Shown here piece after piece: positions 42,795 through 51,199 of a DNA stretch of 64,000 nt; the first letter of the stretch is position 1; every line of letters starts with the position of its first letter. The stretch is from Chitinophaga niabensis. GTDB taxonomy: Bacteria > Bacteroidota > Bacteroidia > Chitinophagales > Chitinophagaceae. A program made the position numbers and the translations under genes. The stretch is from assembly GCF_900129465.1 (NCBI RefSeq), contig NZ_FSRA01000001.1:3164482-3228481 (forward strand), given 5' to 3'. The notes below the pieces were generated by a model that made no database searches, was not told the DNA's origin, and was given only the letters and a program-made list of their open reading frames with translations.

Positions 42795-44291
42795 ATGAAA
42801 CATATTGGAATTATCGGCGCCGGACTCAGCGGCCTTGCCACTGCAAAAGCCTTCCTTGAACAAGGATATCATGTAACTCTTATAGAAAAAGCCAAAGCAA
42901 TTGGCGGCGTTTGGGAAAAAAGCCGTTCTTATCTGAATGTGGCCACACAAACCACCAGGGACGAATACGCCTTTTCTGATTTTCCCATGCCCTCCCATTA
43001 TCCACTCTGGCCTTCAGGAGAGCAGGTGCAAAGATACCTGGAAGATTATGCCACACACTTTAACATTATTAGCCGTATTCGTTTCCAGGCAACTGTTACA
43101 CAATTACAATTCAACAATGGCGAATGGCGGATGGAAGTGCAGGACGTTTCCGGTAACACGGAAATAATGCATTTCCACTTCGTTGCCATCTGCACCGGCA
43201 CTTTTCATAAACCTCATGTGCCTGCATTCAAAGGACTGGAAAGCTTTACCGGAAAAGTGTTACACTCCTCTGCCGTAAACGACCCTGCCCTGCTGGAAAA
43301 CAAATCAGTAGCCGTGATCGGTTTCGCCAAATCTGCTACAGACATTGCAACCCTTGCAGCAGACCGTTCCAGTGAATGCCATCTGCTCTATCGCAAAGCA
43401 CAATGGAAAGTGCCGCGTTATTTCGGGAATGTATTGAATATGCGCTACCTGCTGTTCTCCCGTTTCTCGGAAGCTTTCTTTAACTGCCCCCGTAAAACCC
43501 TTTTCCAGAAAATACTGCACACCGCAGGCAGACCTATGGTATGGGCACAGTGGCGGGGATTGGAACTGCTGTTAAAAAGCCAGTTTAAACTGAAAGCCTG
43601 CGGCATGGTACCACAACATAAAATAGAAGACCAGATCAGTTGCAGCTTAGGCGTAGCGCCGGATGGTTTCTATCAGAAAGTACAGGAGGGCCTGATCAAA
43701 GCACAGCAAACAGAGGTGAGTTATTTTGAAGGAAATAAACTCTACCTGCAAAATGGCAAAGTGCTTACACCGGACCTGGTAGTTTGCGGCACGGGCTTCA
43801 CCCAATCCCTCCCCTTCCTCGAAAAACAGTATGCAGACAAGATCATAGACAGCAATGGTACCTATCGCCTGTTCCGCAATATCCTCCATCCACAGGTCCC
43901 GCAACTGGGTTTTGTAGGGTATAATTCCAGCCTGTTCACCACCCTTACTTCAGAAGTAGCCGCAAACTGGTTGGTGCGTTATGTACAGGGGGAACTGGAA
44001 CTGCCCGCACCGGAAGCTATTGAGCAGGACATGGAATATATGGCCAACTGGCGTCAGCGCAGCCGCCCTGTTTCAGCAGAGTTCAGCGGCACCTGTGTGG
44101 CCCCGTTCAATTTCATGCACCTGGACCAGCTCATGCGGGATATGGGTTTACGTACTACCGCTACACGATGGGCGCCCTACGAATTTTTTAAACCTATTAA
44201 CCCGAAAGATTATCGTATTTTGTTGCAAACAACAGTTAAACGGGAATACCCCCAACCGGCCGTTTACAGAACAGCCGAAATCGTCCAATAA
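42795..44291 (+). CDS. Flavin-containing monooxygenase
   Basis: A 498-residue class B flavoprotein monooxygenase (FMO/Baeyer-Villiger type). GIIGAGLSGLATAKAF at residues 5-20 binds FAD, the FMO-type motif FKGLESFTGKVLHSS lies near 143-157, and VIGFAKSATDIA near 175 is the NADPH site with Phe-Ala replacing the usual Gly residues. CGTGFTQSLPFL near 337 is the C-terminal ATG-like motif. It starts 164 nt from the divergent methyltransferase and ends 2 nt before a V4R-hybrid kinase gene, so enzyme and sensor are cotranscribed. Its substrate may be related to the kinase ligand. Confidence 0.88.
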   Translation: MKHIGIIGAGLSGLATAKAFLEQGYHVTLIEKAKAIGGVWEKSRSYLNVATQTTRDEYAFSDFPMPSHYPLWPSGEQVQRYLEDYATHFNIISRIRFQATVTQLQFNNGEWRMEVQDVSGNTEIMHFHFVAICTGTFHKPHVPAFKGLESFTGKVLHSSAVNDPALLENKSVAVIGFAKSATDIATLAADRSSECHLLYRKAQWKVPRYFGNVLNMRYLLFSRFSEAFFNCPRKTLFQKILHTAGRPMVWAQWRGLELLLKSQFKLKACGMVPQHKIEDQISCSLGVAPDGFYQKVQEGLIKAQQTEVSYFEGNKLYLQNGKVLTPDLVVCGTGFTQSLPFLEKQYADKIIDSNGTYRLFRNILHPQVPQLGFVGYNSSLFTTLTSEVAANWLVRYVQGELELPAPEAIEQDMEYMANWRQRSRPVSAEFSGTCVAPFNFMHLDQLMRDMGLRTTATRWAPYEFFKPINPKDYRILLQTTVKREYPQPAVYRTAEIVQ

Positions 44292-44293
44292 CG

Positions 44294-46591
44294 ATGAAAA
44301 CCTCAACACTACAAGAAAGGATCCGCGCACTGGAAAAAGAGAACGCATCCCTGCGCAATCACTACACGCTGCATGCAGATGAACCTTCCGTAAAAGTTCC
44401 TGCCGAATTCCTTCCCCTCTTTCAGAAAGCGGAAGAAAACGTAAAGCAGTATTTCTCGCACATCTCTTTAAATCCCTCACAAGGCACCATAGAGATCAGT
44501 AACGAGCGGTATGTATTAATAAGGGCCTCCGCCCTGTCCAAAGACTTTTTAGGCAGTATCCTCAGCTTGTATGCAGACAGGGGAGAAAATGAAGCCTTTG
44601 GCATTGGCAGGAATTTCCTTTTCGATATTGCCCATGCATTAGGCATCAATGATGCCAAAGCTTTTCATGCACAAATGAATGTAACGGACCCGCTGTCTAA
44701 ACTATCAGCGGGCCCGATACATTTTGCTTATACCGGCTGGGCTTTTGTGGACATCCTCCCTGAAAGCCATCCTACGCCTGATGATGATTATTACCTCGCC
44801 TATCACCATCCTTTTTCTTTTGAAGCAGATTCCTGGATCAGGTCCGGTGAAAAGGCCAAATCTCCGGTATGCATTATGAGCACTGGTTATTCTTCAGGAT
44901 GGTGTGAAGAAAGTTTCGGTATACCGCTTACCGCAGTGGAAGTAACCTGCAGGGCGAAAGGAGATGAACACTGTACCTTTATTATGTCTCCCCCGCATAA
45001 GATAGAAGAGCATATCCAGCGCTTTGCAAAAACGCACCGCAAACACCGCATAGCCAAAACACCGCCGGAGATCCCTACTTTCTTTGTCCGTAAAACAATG
45101 GAAGAACAAATGGAAAAGGCCCGGCAACTGGCGGAAGAATCGTCTAAAGCCAAGTCTGATTTTGTGGCAAATATGAGCCATGAACTCCGAACTCCGCTGA
45201 GCGCTATCCTGGGTTTCACGGAACTGTTGAAGAAAACAAAACTGAACAGCCGGCAAACAGAATACCTGGATGCCATCTGCACCTCCGGCAGCAACCTGCT
45301 TTCCACGATCAATGATATCATGGACCTCAGCAAACTGGATGCAAAAAAGATCAGTTTTGAATCCGTTCCTGTTAATCTCCCGGAACTGCTACAATCCATT
45401 GAAATGATGCTGGCTTCCAAAGTGCGGCATAAAAAGCTGGAATACAAAAGCAATATCAGCAAACAGCTGCATAAACCTTTACTAAGCGACAGCGTAAGAC
45501 TTACCCAGATCCTGCTGAACATCATCGGCAATGCCATCAAATTCACGGAGAAAGGAAGTATTACAGTGGGTTGTACCGTATTAGATGAAACCCCGCAGGC
45601 CATGCAGGTGGAATTCAGCGTAAAGGATACCGGCATCGGTATCCCCGCCGCTAAACAACAACAGGTATTTGAAAGGTTCACACAAGCGGATACGGCTATC
45701 ACCCGTAAATACGGAGGTTCCGGGCTGGGCCTTGCCATTACACGGGAACTGGTGGAACTGCTGGGAGGCAGTATCACCCTTAGCAGCAAACCGAATAAAG
45801 GCACAGAATTTAAAGTGCAGCTCCCTTTCATCAAAGCCGGCAAACAGGTAAAGGGCGCCGCCTCACGGGCACAAACAGTAGATGGCAAAGGATTACATAT
45901 CCTGGTGGTGGAAGATAATCTGCTGAACCAGAAAATGACCCGCATTATGCTTACGAACAATGGATTCACTGTAAGCGGAGCAGATAGCGGCACCAAGGCC
46001 ATCGCCTTCCTGCAAAAGAACAAAGTTGATCTCATTCTCATGGACCTGCAGATCCCCGGTATGGATGGTTACCTTACCACGCAAAAGATCAGGGAAAACC
46101 TGAAGCTGGGAACACCAATGATTGCCATCACGGCACATGCATTCAGTGGAGAGAGGGAAAGATGCCTGGCGGCAGGTATGAATGATTACCTGCCTAAACC
46201 TTTCCGCGAACAGGAATTGCTGAAAGCTATTACGGCCAACTTACCAAAGACCATTACAGATCTTAGTTTCCTCAGGGAGCAGACGCGCAACAACATTCCT
46301 TTTATCCGGGAGATGATAAACACCTTCATCAAACAAACACCAAAAGACCTGGCTGCTTTACAAAAAGCGATGAAGGAAAATAACGGAGAGATGATCTATA
46401 AGGTAGCTCATACCATGAGCACTTCGGTAGGTTATTTTGGGCTGAAGCAACATATCGGGAAAGACTTAGTGCATATGCAGCAGAAAAGGCTCGCGGATGA
46501 AAAGCGTTTCCTTAAAGTGAAGAAGGTCTGTGAGCAGGCGATCAAAGAATTGCAGCAGCTTACACCATCCGCTTTGTCATCAGCGTCATAA
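44294..46591 (+). CDS. V4R/XylR_N-sensing hybrid histidine kinase
   Basis: A 765-residue soluble hybrid kinase. Residues 1-20 form a coiled coil; about 40-240 are an activator-type ligand domain ending in V4R (GYSSGWCEESFGIPLTAVEV, CRAKGDEHCTF), as in aromatic-sensing XylR/DmpR activators. Then follow HisKA ([15 protein letters not shown], His near 296), HATPase_c (IIGNAIKFTEKG near 412), a receiver (LILMDLQIPGMDGY, Asp near 583) and an HPt domain (KVAHTMSTSVGYFG near 705). The full relay from His to Asp to HPt is in one chain, but no output domain is present. It is cotranscribed with the monooxygenase. The convergent LytTR regulator overlaps its 3' end by 32 bp. Confidence 0.92.
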   Translation: MKTSTLQERIRALEKENASLRNHYTLHADEPSVKVPAEFLPLFQKAEENVKQYFSHISLNPSQGTIEISNERYVLIRASALSKDFLGSILSLYADRGENEAFGIGRNFLFDIAHALGINDAKAFHAQMNVTDPLSKLSAGPIHFAYTGWAFVDILPESHPTPDDDYYLAYHHPFSFEADSWIRSGEKAKSPVCIMSTGYSSGWCEESFGIPLTAVEVTCRAKGDEHCTFIMSPPHKIEEHIQRFAKTHRKHRIAKTPPEIPTFFVRKTMEEQMEKARQLAEESSKAKSDFVANMSHELRTPLSAILGFTELLKKTKLNSRQTEYLDAICTSGSNLLSTINDIMDLSKLDAKKISFESVPVNLPELLQSIEMMLASKVRHKKLEYKSNISKQLHKPLLSDSVRLTQILLNIIGNAIKFTEKGSITVGCTVLDETPQAMQVEFSVKDTGIGIPAAKQQQVFERFTQADTAITRKYGGSGLGLAITRELVELLGGSITLSSKPNKGTEFKVQLPFIKAGKQVKGAASRAQTVDGKGLHILVVEDNLLNQKMTRIMLTNNGFTVSGADSGTKAIAFLQKNKVDLILMDLQIPGMDGYLTTQKIRENLKLGTPMIAITAHAFSGERERCLAAGMNDYLPKPFREQELLKAITANLPKTITDLSFLREQTRNNIPFIREMINTFIKQTPKDLAALQKAMKENNGEMIYKVAHTMSTSVGYFGLKQHIGKDLVHMQQKRLADEKRFLKVKKVCEQAIKELQQLTPSALSSAS

Positions 46592-47318
46592 ACTCGTCCT
46601 TCTTTTTCGGAGAGATGGCTACCATGGCATCATCACTCATCACGGCGTAACCACCATCGGTCTTCACCCACCTTTTTACATCCCTCAGGTTGATCATGTA
46701 GGAGTTATGGATCCTGAAAAATCCATGCTCCTGCAGGGTCAACTCGTACTCCTTCAGGTTCTTGCTTACCATGATCTGGCGGCCGTCCCTGATATAAAAG
46801 ATCGTATACGGGCCTTTTGCTTCCAGCCTGATAATAGTAGACAGGGGAATAAAATCAACGCCTTCTGAAGTGCTCAGGCTGATACTGAAATCATCGGCTG
46901 AGGGTTTTTGGAAGTTCTTCAGGAGAAGGTCCAGCCGGTTATCTTCCTTTTTCCCTTCTATTTGTTTCACTGCTTTGGCTACGGCCAGTTCCAGTTCTTC
47001 CAGGCTGATAGGTTTCAGCAAATAATCCACTGCGCTGAATTTGATAGCCTGGATGGCATAATGATCAAAGGCTGTGGTGAAGATCACCTGGAAGTTGTGG
47101 TGATTCGCTTTTTGCAATACATCAAAGCCGGTGCCCGTCTGCATTTCAATATCCAGGAATATCAGCTGCGGGGAATGCGTATTGATAAACTTCACCGCCT
47201 CTTCCACATTGGAGGCAGTGCCGGCCAGTTCCAGCTGTGGACAGAATTCGCGCACGAGGTTAGATAGGAAATCCCTGCTCAGCAACTCATCCTCCACAAT
47301 TAAAGCTGAAATTTTCAT
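46560..47318 (-). CDS. LytTR-family response regulator
   Basis: From this start the product is 252 residues: a receiver (ALIVEDELLSRDFL, acceptor Asp in LIFLDIEMQTGTG near 55, Lys in YLLKPISLEE) and a C-terminal LytTR DNA-binding domain (IRLEAKGPYTIFYIRDGR, LQEHGFFRIHNSYMINLRDVKRW). The start at 47318 opens directly on the receiver; an upstream ATG at 47426 would run through a terminator. No sensor of the LytS/YpdA type is adjacent; the convergent V4R kinase, whose coding region it overlaps by 32 bp, is a possible partner. Confidence 0.9.
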   Translation of the reverse strand: MKISALIVEDELLSRDFLSNLVREFCPQLELAGTASNVEEAVKFINTHSPQLIFLDIEMQTGTGFDVLQKANHHNFQVIFTTAFDHYAIQAIKFSAVDYLLKPISLEELELAVAKAVKQIEGKKEDNRLDLLLKNFQKPSADDFSISLSTSEGVDFIPLSTIIRLEAKGPYTIFYIRDGRQIMVSKNLKEYELTLQEHGFFRIHNSYMINLRDVKRWVKTDGGYAVMSDDAMVAISPKKKDEFMTLMTKRMV

Positions 47319-47406
47319 ACGTAATTGGATTATAAGGGTAAGATCGGCAAAAAACAGCAAAATGAGCCCCTGAATTAACGGATAGGCCCTTCCGCTTAAT
47401 AAAAAA

Positions 47407-47440
47407 TCCCGGCGGCTTAATGCCACCGGGACTTGTTTTT
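47407..47440 (-). terminator. Terminator after serine hydrolase paralogue 1
   Basis: TCCCGGCGGC (47407-47416) pairs with GCCACCGGGA (47422-47431) with one mismatch and loop TTAAT; on the minus strand it is followed by TTTTTT. It resembles the terminator at 48754, showing that the duplication of the neighbouring genes included their terminators. Confidence 0.85.
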
Positions 47441-47452
47441 ATAGTGTATCGG

Positions 47453-48658
47453 TTATTTCCAGGATTCATCATAAAGATCGGCCAGCTTCATACCATTCGC
47501 TATCTTGCTGGTGTTGGAATTGGCAAATACCACTACCTGCGTGTTGCCGAAATCAAAGAACATGATCTCGTGTTTCTTGTCTATCACATCATTCTTCCAA
47601 ACATACCTGCCGTGCTCCCCGTTCACAAAACCACTATACCCCATCAGTTCCTCTTTCACGATCCTGTAGTGTTCTTTGCTGATGATCTTAGAGCGGGCTG
47701 CCGCTGACTGAATTTGCCCAAACTCGTAGGGGCTGATATACAATCCTCCGGCGCCGCCATTTTTACGATAATCGGGGGCCGATGTTCCATGCACCTTGGG
47801 GTCCGGAGAGGGATAACCCAAAGTACCCAGTGATGATACCATGGGACCATAATTGCTCCATACGCGATAGTCCGTAATATTCCAGTACAAAAGATCTGCC
47901 TTTTTGAAAACATTTGTCCTTACCTGTTCAATGAACCGGCTGCCTAAGTGTTTATACAGTTCATAGGGATTGTTTTCAAGGGATTTCAGTAACATCAGTT
48001 CTGCCGGGAAACCTTTCTTCGCATTAAGATAAGGGAGCAGGATAACAGCCAGGTTATAGTTAATTTTCACATTAGGGTCCCTGTATCCCGTTTGGAATTC
48101 CTCCATCTGCAAACCGTTTTCCACCGTTTTCTTAAGATCGTCGAATTCCATTCCATGATCATTGCCATAATACCAGAAGCCGGTAGCACCAGTTAGTAAA
48201 CGAAAGAAATCCAGTTGTTTAAATGCCTCAGTAGGTTTCCAGTTGGAAGGGAGATAGTGGTAAAGTTTTTCATCCAGCTTCAGACCATATTTTTCCAATG
48301 CTGCAATGGTAGCCAGTACCGTCACAAACTGCGTAGCGTTTGTAGTACCCATACGTGTCTGAGCGCCATAGGGAACATTGGTAAAATCTATCGGGCAACG
48401 GGAGCAGCCGCCGCCGCCATTTCCCACGTAATACGCTTTGCCCTCATGCATTACGGTGTAACCGTAACCTGCTGTTTTACCATTCATGAACTCCCCGATC
48501 TTCCGCGCAAATAACATGGGATTGAATTCAGCCTGCGGTCCACCGGCAAGTTCACCGATACCGGCTATCTTACCTTCAGCCTGTACTTTAATGTCTTCCT
48601 TCTTACAGGATAATGCAGCAACAGCTACAAATACTAATAAAATGTTTTTTGTTTTCAT
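47453..48658 (-). CDS. Serine-hydrolase-like lipoprotein, probably inactive
   Basis: A 401-residue lipoprotein (VAALSCKKED, Cys18) of the beta-lactamase/serine-hydrolase fold. The motifs of an active enzyme are missing: the SxxK site is NATQ at residues 107-110, the YxN site is replaced by NVK in DPNVKINYNLA, and the C-terminal GG turn of its neighbour is changed to VIDKK. A CSRC motif near residue 85 (GGGGCSRCPID) is a new feature. It is a tandem duplicate of the gene at 48787, with its own promoter and terminator. It may be a binding protein or regulator of the active paralogue. The start at 48658 matches the lipoprotein signal. Confidence 0.8.
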   Translation of the reverse strand: MKTKNILLVFVAVAALSCKKEDIKVQAEGKIAGIGELAGGPQAEFNPMLFARKIGEFMNGKTAGYGYTVMHEGKAYYVGNGGGGCSRCPIDFTNVPYGAQTRMGTTNATQFVTVLATIAALEKYGLKLDEKLYHYLPSNWKPTEAFKQLDFFRLLTGATGFWYYGNDHGMEFDDLKKTVENGLQMEEFQTGYRDPNVKINYNLAVILLPYLNAKKGFPAELMLLKSLENNPYELYKHLGSRFIEQVRTNVFKKADLLYWNITDYRVWSNYGPMVSSLGTLGYPSPDPKVHGTSAPDYRKNGGAGGLYISPYEFGQIQSAAARSKIISKEHYRIVKEELMGYSGFVNGEHGRYVWKNDVIDKKHEIMFFDFGNTQVVVFANSNTSKIANGMKLADLYDESWK

Positions 48659-48684
48659 ATAAGGGGGTTTGAAAAAATTGTTCT

Positions 48685-48692
48685 CAAATGTA
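48685..48692 (-). promoter_or_regulatory. TAnnTTTG promoter of paralogue 1
   Basis: On the minus strand TACATTTG lies 26 nt before the start at 48658. Just upstream is a 15-mer (forward TTTAGCAGAAGGGTA, 48705-48719) that recurs at the same place before paralogue 2. Confidence 0.6.
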
Positions 48693-48753
48693 GAACAGTG
48701 TTGGTTTAGCAGAAGGGTACATTTAATGGATGCGTAGTTCCGGTTAATAAAAA

Positions 48754-48790
48754 ATCCCGGTGGCTTAATACCACCGGGATGATCTTTTAT
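48754..48790 (-). terminator. Terminator after serine hydrolase paralogue 2
   Basis: ATCCCGGTGG (48754-48763) and CCACCGGGAT (48771-48780) are perfect arms with a 7-nt loop. On the minus strand, the order is gene stop at 48787, hairpin and then TTTTTTATTAACC. The stem begins only 6 nt after the stop codon. Confidence 0.85.
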
Positions 48791-49983
48791 TTTTTGACTT
48801 CCCATGCGTCATCATAAGCCTTACCTAATACATCAAGGCCATTCCCGATATCACTTGTGCGGGAATTAGTAAATACCGCTACCTGTGTAGGACCAAAGTC
48901 AGCTACAATAGTTTCATGCCTGTTGGCACCACCATTCTTCCAGTAATATTTACCATGTTTACCTGGGTAGATACCATCAAAGCCAAGTCTTTGCTCTCTC
49001 ATCCTTTTGTAGTTGGCGGCGCTCACGATCTTTCCCTGGGCAGCAGCCAATTGTATCTTTGCCATTTCAAATGCGCTGCAGTATAAACCGCCGGCACCTC
49101 CATTGGGGCGGGAATCACCTTTCTCGGAACCTTTTTCATTACCGTATACAGTAGTATACCCTAAAGTACCCTGCGATGCATCTATGATACCATTGTTATC
49201 CCAGGTGTACCAGTCCATTACCTGCCATTGGTTTATTCCTGCCGGTTTGAACACGTATACCCTTGCCTGGCCAATAAATCTGCTGGCCAGTTGTTTATAC
49301 AGCTCATTGGGGTTCTTCTCCAATCCTTTCAACACCTGGTAGTCTGCCGGGAAACCGTGTTTGGCTGAAACATAAGGAATGATGATAGCTGCGAGATCAT
49401 AATTAATGTTATCGTAATCCCTGGTGCTGTCTATCAGCTCTCCTATTTGTACAGGGCCTTCCACTGTTAATTTGAGATCGCTGAATTCCCTGCCATAATT
49501 GATCAGGCCTGTTTCATGTGCCAACAGATTTTTGAAGCTGAGCATCTTAAATAGTCCGCTGGGCTTCCAGTTAGTTGGAAGGTACTTGTACAGTTTTTCG
49601 TCGAGTGAAATATTGTATTTTTCCAGTGTAGCTACGGTAGTCAATGCCGTAATGTACTTCGTAACACTGGCAGTACCCTGCCTTACAGTAGCACCATGTG
49701 CTTTTGCAGGGGGATCGGATTGTTTCCTGGCCCAACCGCCACCACCATTGTCCAGGTAAAAAATAGTTCCGTTGTGGGAGATCGTGTAGCCGTAACCGGA
49801 TACCCTGGTGTTCAGATAGTTTTCAATGTTCTTCGCAAACTGCGTTACATCCAGTTCCGGCACGGGATTACCGCCCAGGGGCAGATCGGCGAGTTTATTA
49901 TCCGCCTTTACTTTAATGTCTTCCTTCTTACAGGATAATGCAGCCACCGCTACAATTGCTAATAGAATGTTCCTCGTTTTCAT
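48787..49983 (-). CDS. Serine hydrolase (beta-lactamase-like) lipoprotein
   Basis: A 398-residue lipoprotein (VAALSCKKED, Cys18), probably in the outer or inner membrane facing the periplasm. The active-site motifs are intact: SVTK at residues 106-109 and YDN in RDYDNINYDLA, with a KNGGANRHE turn near the C-terminus. The family includes DD-peptidases, esterases and class C beta-lactamases, so a cell-wall or ester substrate is likely. It precedes its tandem, apparently inactive paralogue at 47453. An in-frame ATG at 50010 lies inside the promoter and is rejected. Confidence 0.85.
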   Translation of the reverse strand: MKTRNILLAIVAVAALSCKKEDIKVKADNKLADLPLGGNPVPELDVTQFAKNIENYLNTRVSGYGYTISHNGTIFYLDNGGGGWARKQSDPPAKAHGATVRQGTASVTKYITALTTVATLEKYNISLDEKLYKYLPTNWKPSGLFKMLSFKNLLAHETGLINYGREFSDLKLTVEGPVQIGELIDSTRDYDNINYDLAAIIIPYVSAKHGFPADYQVLKGLEKNPNELYKQLASRFIGQARVYVFKPAGINQWQVMDWYTWDNNGIIDASQGTLGYTTVYGNEKGSEKGDSRPNGGAGGLYCSAFEMAKIQLAAAQGKIVSAANYKRMREQRLGFDGIYPGKHGKYYWKNGGANRHETIVADFGPTQVAVFTNSRTSDIGNGLDVLGKAYDDAWEVKK

Positions 49984-50007
49984 AAAAGGGGTTTTAAAAA
50001 GTTTTCT

Positions 50008-50015
50008 CAAAGGTA
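50008..50015 (-). promoter_or_regulatory. TAnnTTTG promoter of paralogue 2
   Basis: On the minus strand TACCTTTG lies 24 nt before the start at 49983. The 15-mer TTTAGCAGAAGGGTA (forward, 50028-50042) precedes it as in paralogue 1, which suggests common control. Confidence 0.6.
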
Positions 50016-50191
50016 GATTGGGCTTGTTTTAGCAGAAGGGTATGTTTAACGGAAAGCAGTTTTCAATTCACAAAACAATAAAAAGGCTATAAAAATTAAG
50101 TTTTAGTTATTATATTGATGCAGGAACCCGTCATTGTTGAAGACTGTTTAAATTCCACATTTATTCACGTTTACATCAAAACCCTTCATCA

Positions 50192-51199
50192 ATGAGATCA
50201 TTATTGTTAGTTGCATCCCTTATGCTGGCCCTGTCCTGCAAGCGCGAAAAAACTGATGCGCCCGAAAACATACAGGCAGGAACAGAAAGGTCCGACGTGG
50301 CTGCCGCAGCCGCCACACCCAAAGAGATCATCATCTGCGATCAAAAGAATGCCCGTATCATTATGGTGGATATTGCCAATGGCAATGCCATTACCTGGGA
50401 ATGGAAAGCCACGGCAGCCTATGCCATGATCCGTGCAGGAGCACAAGGCTGGTTCTCCAACCTCAGCGAAGCAAAGCTGGTGTACAATGGCAAATACATC
50501 CTGGCCACCGCATCCGGCGGAGGCGTAGCCCTGATCAGCGTGGCTTCTAAAAAGGCTATCTGGTTCGATTATGCAGGAGGTAACACCCACTCTGCCGAGT
50601 TGCTGCCAAATGGTAATGTTGTCACCGCATCCTCCACAGGCGGTTACCTCATGATCTTTACAGTAGATTCGTACATCAACGACAATTCTGCCCAAACAGG
50701 CCAGATCGCTTTCCCTGATGTGCATAATGTAGTATGGGACCATGCCCGCCAGCGCTTATATGCTGCCGGCCTTAACAAGCTGAGGGTATATTCCTATAAT
50801 AACAGTTGCAATTCTCCGGCGCTGAGCCTCATTACTACTTACACTATGCCAGAGGGCAATGCGCATGACCTGTTCCCCGTTTATGGCAGCACTACCGATC
50901 TCTGGCTTACTAATTCAGGGCACATTTACAAGTTCAATGTAACTACCGGCGCATTCACTTTGCAAAAGACCATCAGTTCTGTTAAAACAGTTTCTTCCGG
51001 CCCCAGCGGTTACCAAACCATTATCGCACAGGCTAATAATACAGGAGGAGAAACCTGGAGAACAAACCGGATCCTGGATATCAATAGTGCAGTGGTATAT
51101 AGCAACACTGCATTGGGCTTATACAAAGCACGCTGGAAACTCGTGAACACATTCAGCTATCCCGCAGGAGACAGTTTTCACGAATGTACCCATCCCTAA
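50192..51199 (+). CDS. DUF6528-like beta-propeller lipoprotein
   Basis: A 335-residue lipoprotein (LMLALSCKREK, Cys16). The mature part has beta-propeller-like repeats with the phrases IIICDQKNARIIMVD, NTHSAELLPNGNVVTASS, VVWDHARQRLYAAG and NAHDLFPV, which fit DUF6528, a Bacteroidota family of unknown role. An Asp/Ala-rich linker (26-42) separates it from the anchor. It is a single gene; its stop codon overlaps that of the convergent ABC permease by 4 bp. Confidence 0.7.
   Translation: MRSLLLVASLMLALSCKREKTDAPENIQAGTERSDVAAAAATPKEIIICDQKNARIIMVDIANGNAITWEWKATAAYAMIRAGAQGWFSNLSEAKLVYNGKYILATASGGGVALISVASKKAIWFDYAGGNTHSAELLPNGNVVTASSTGGYLMIFTVDSYINDNSAQTGQIAFPDVHNVVWDHARQRLYAAGLNKLRVYSYNNSCNSPALSLITTYTMPEGNAHDLFPVYGSTTDLWLTNSGHIYKFNVTTGAFTLQKTISSVKTVSSGPSGYQTIIAQANNTGGETWRTNRILDINSAVVYSNTALGLYKARWKLVNTFSYPAGDSFHECTHP

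Noticed and set aside
44887..46041. A 384-codon open frame on the minus strand
   Set aside because: It is antisense to the V4R hybrid kinase, whose domains are all intact on the other strand; the product is Ser/Leu-rich without recognisable fold.
47319..47426. Longer N-terminus of the LytTR regulator
   Set aside because: The extension reads through the terminator-bearing intergenic region and adds residues before a complete receiver domain.
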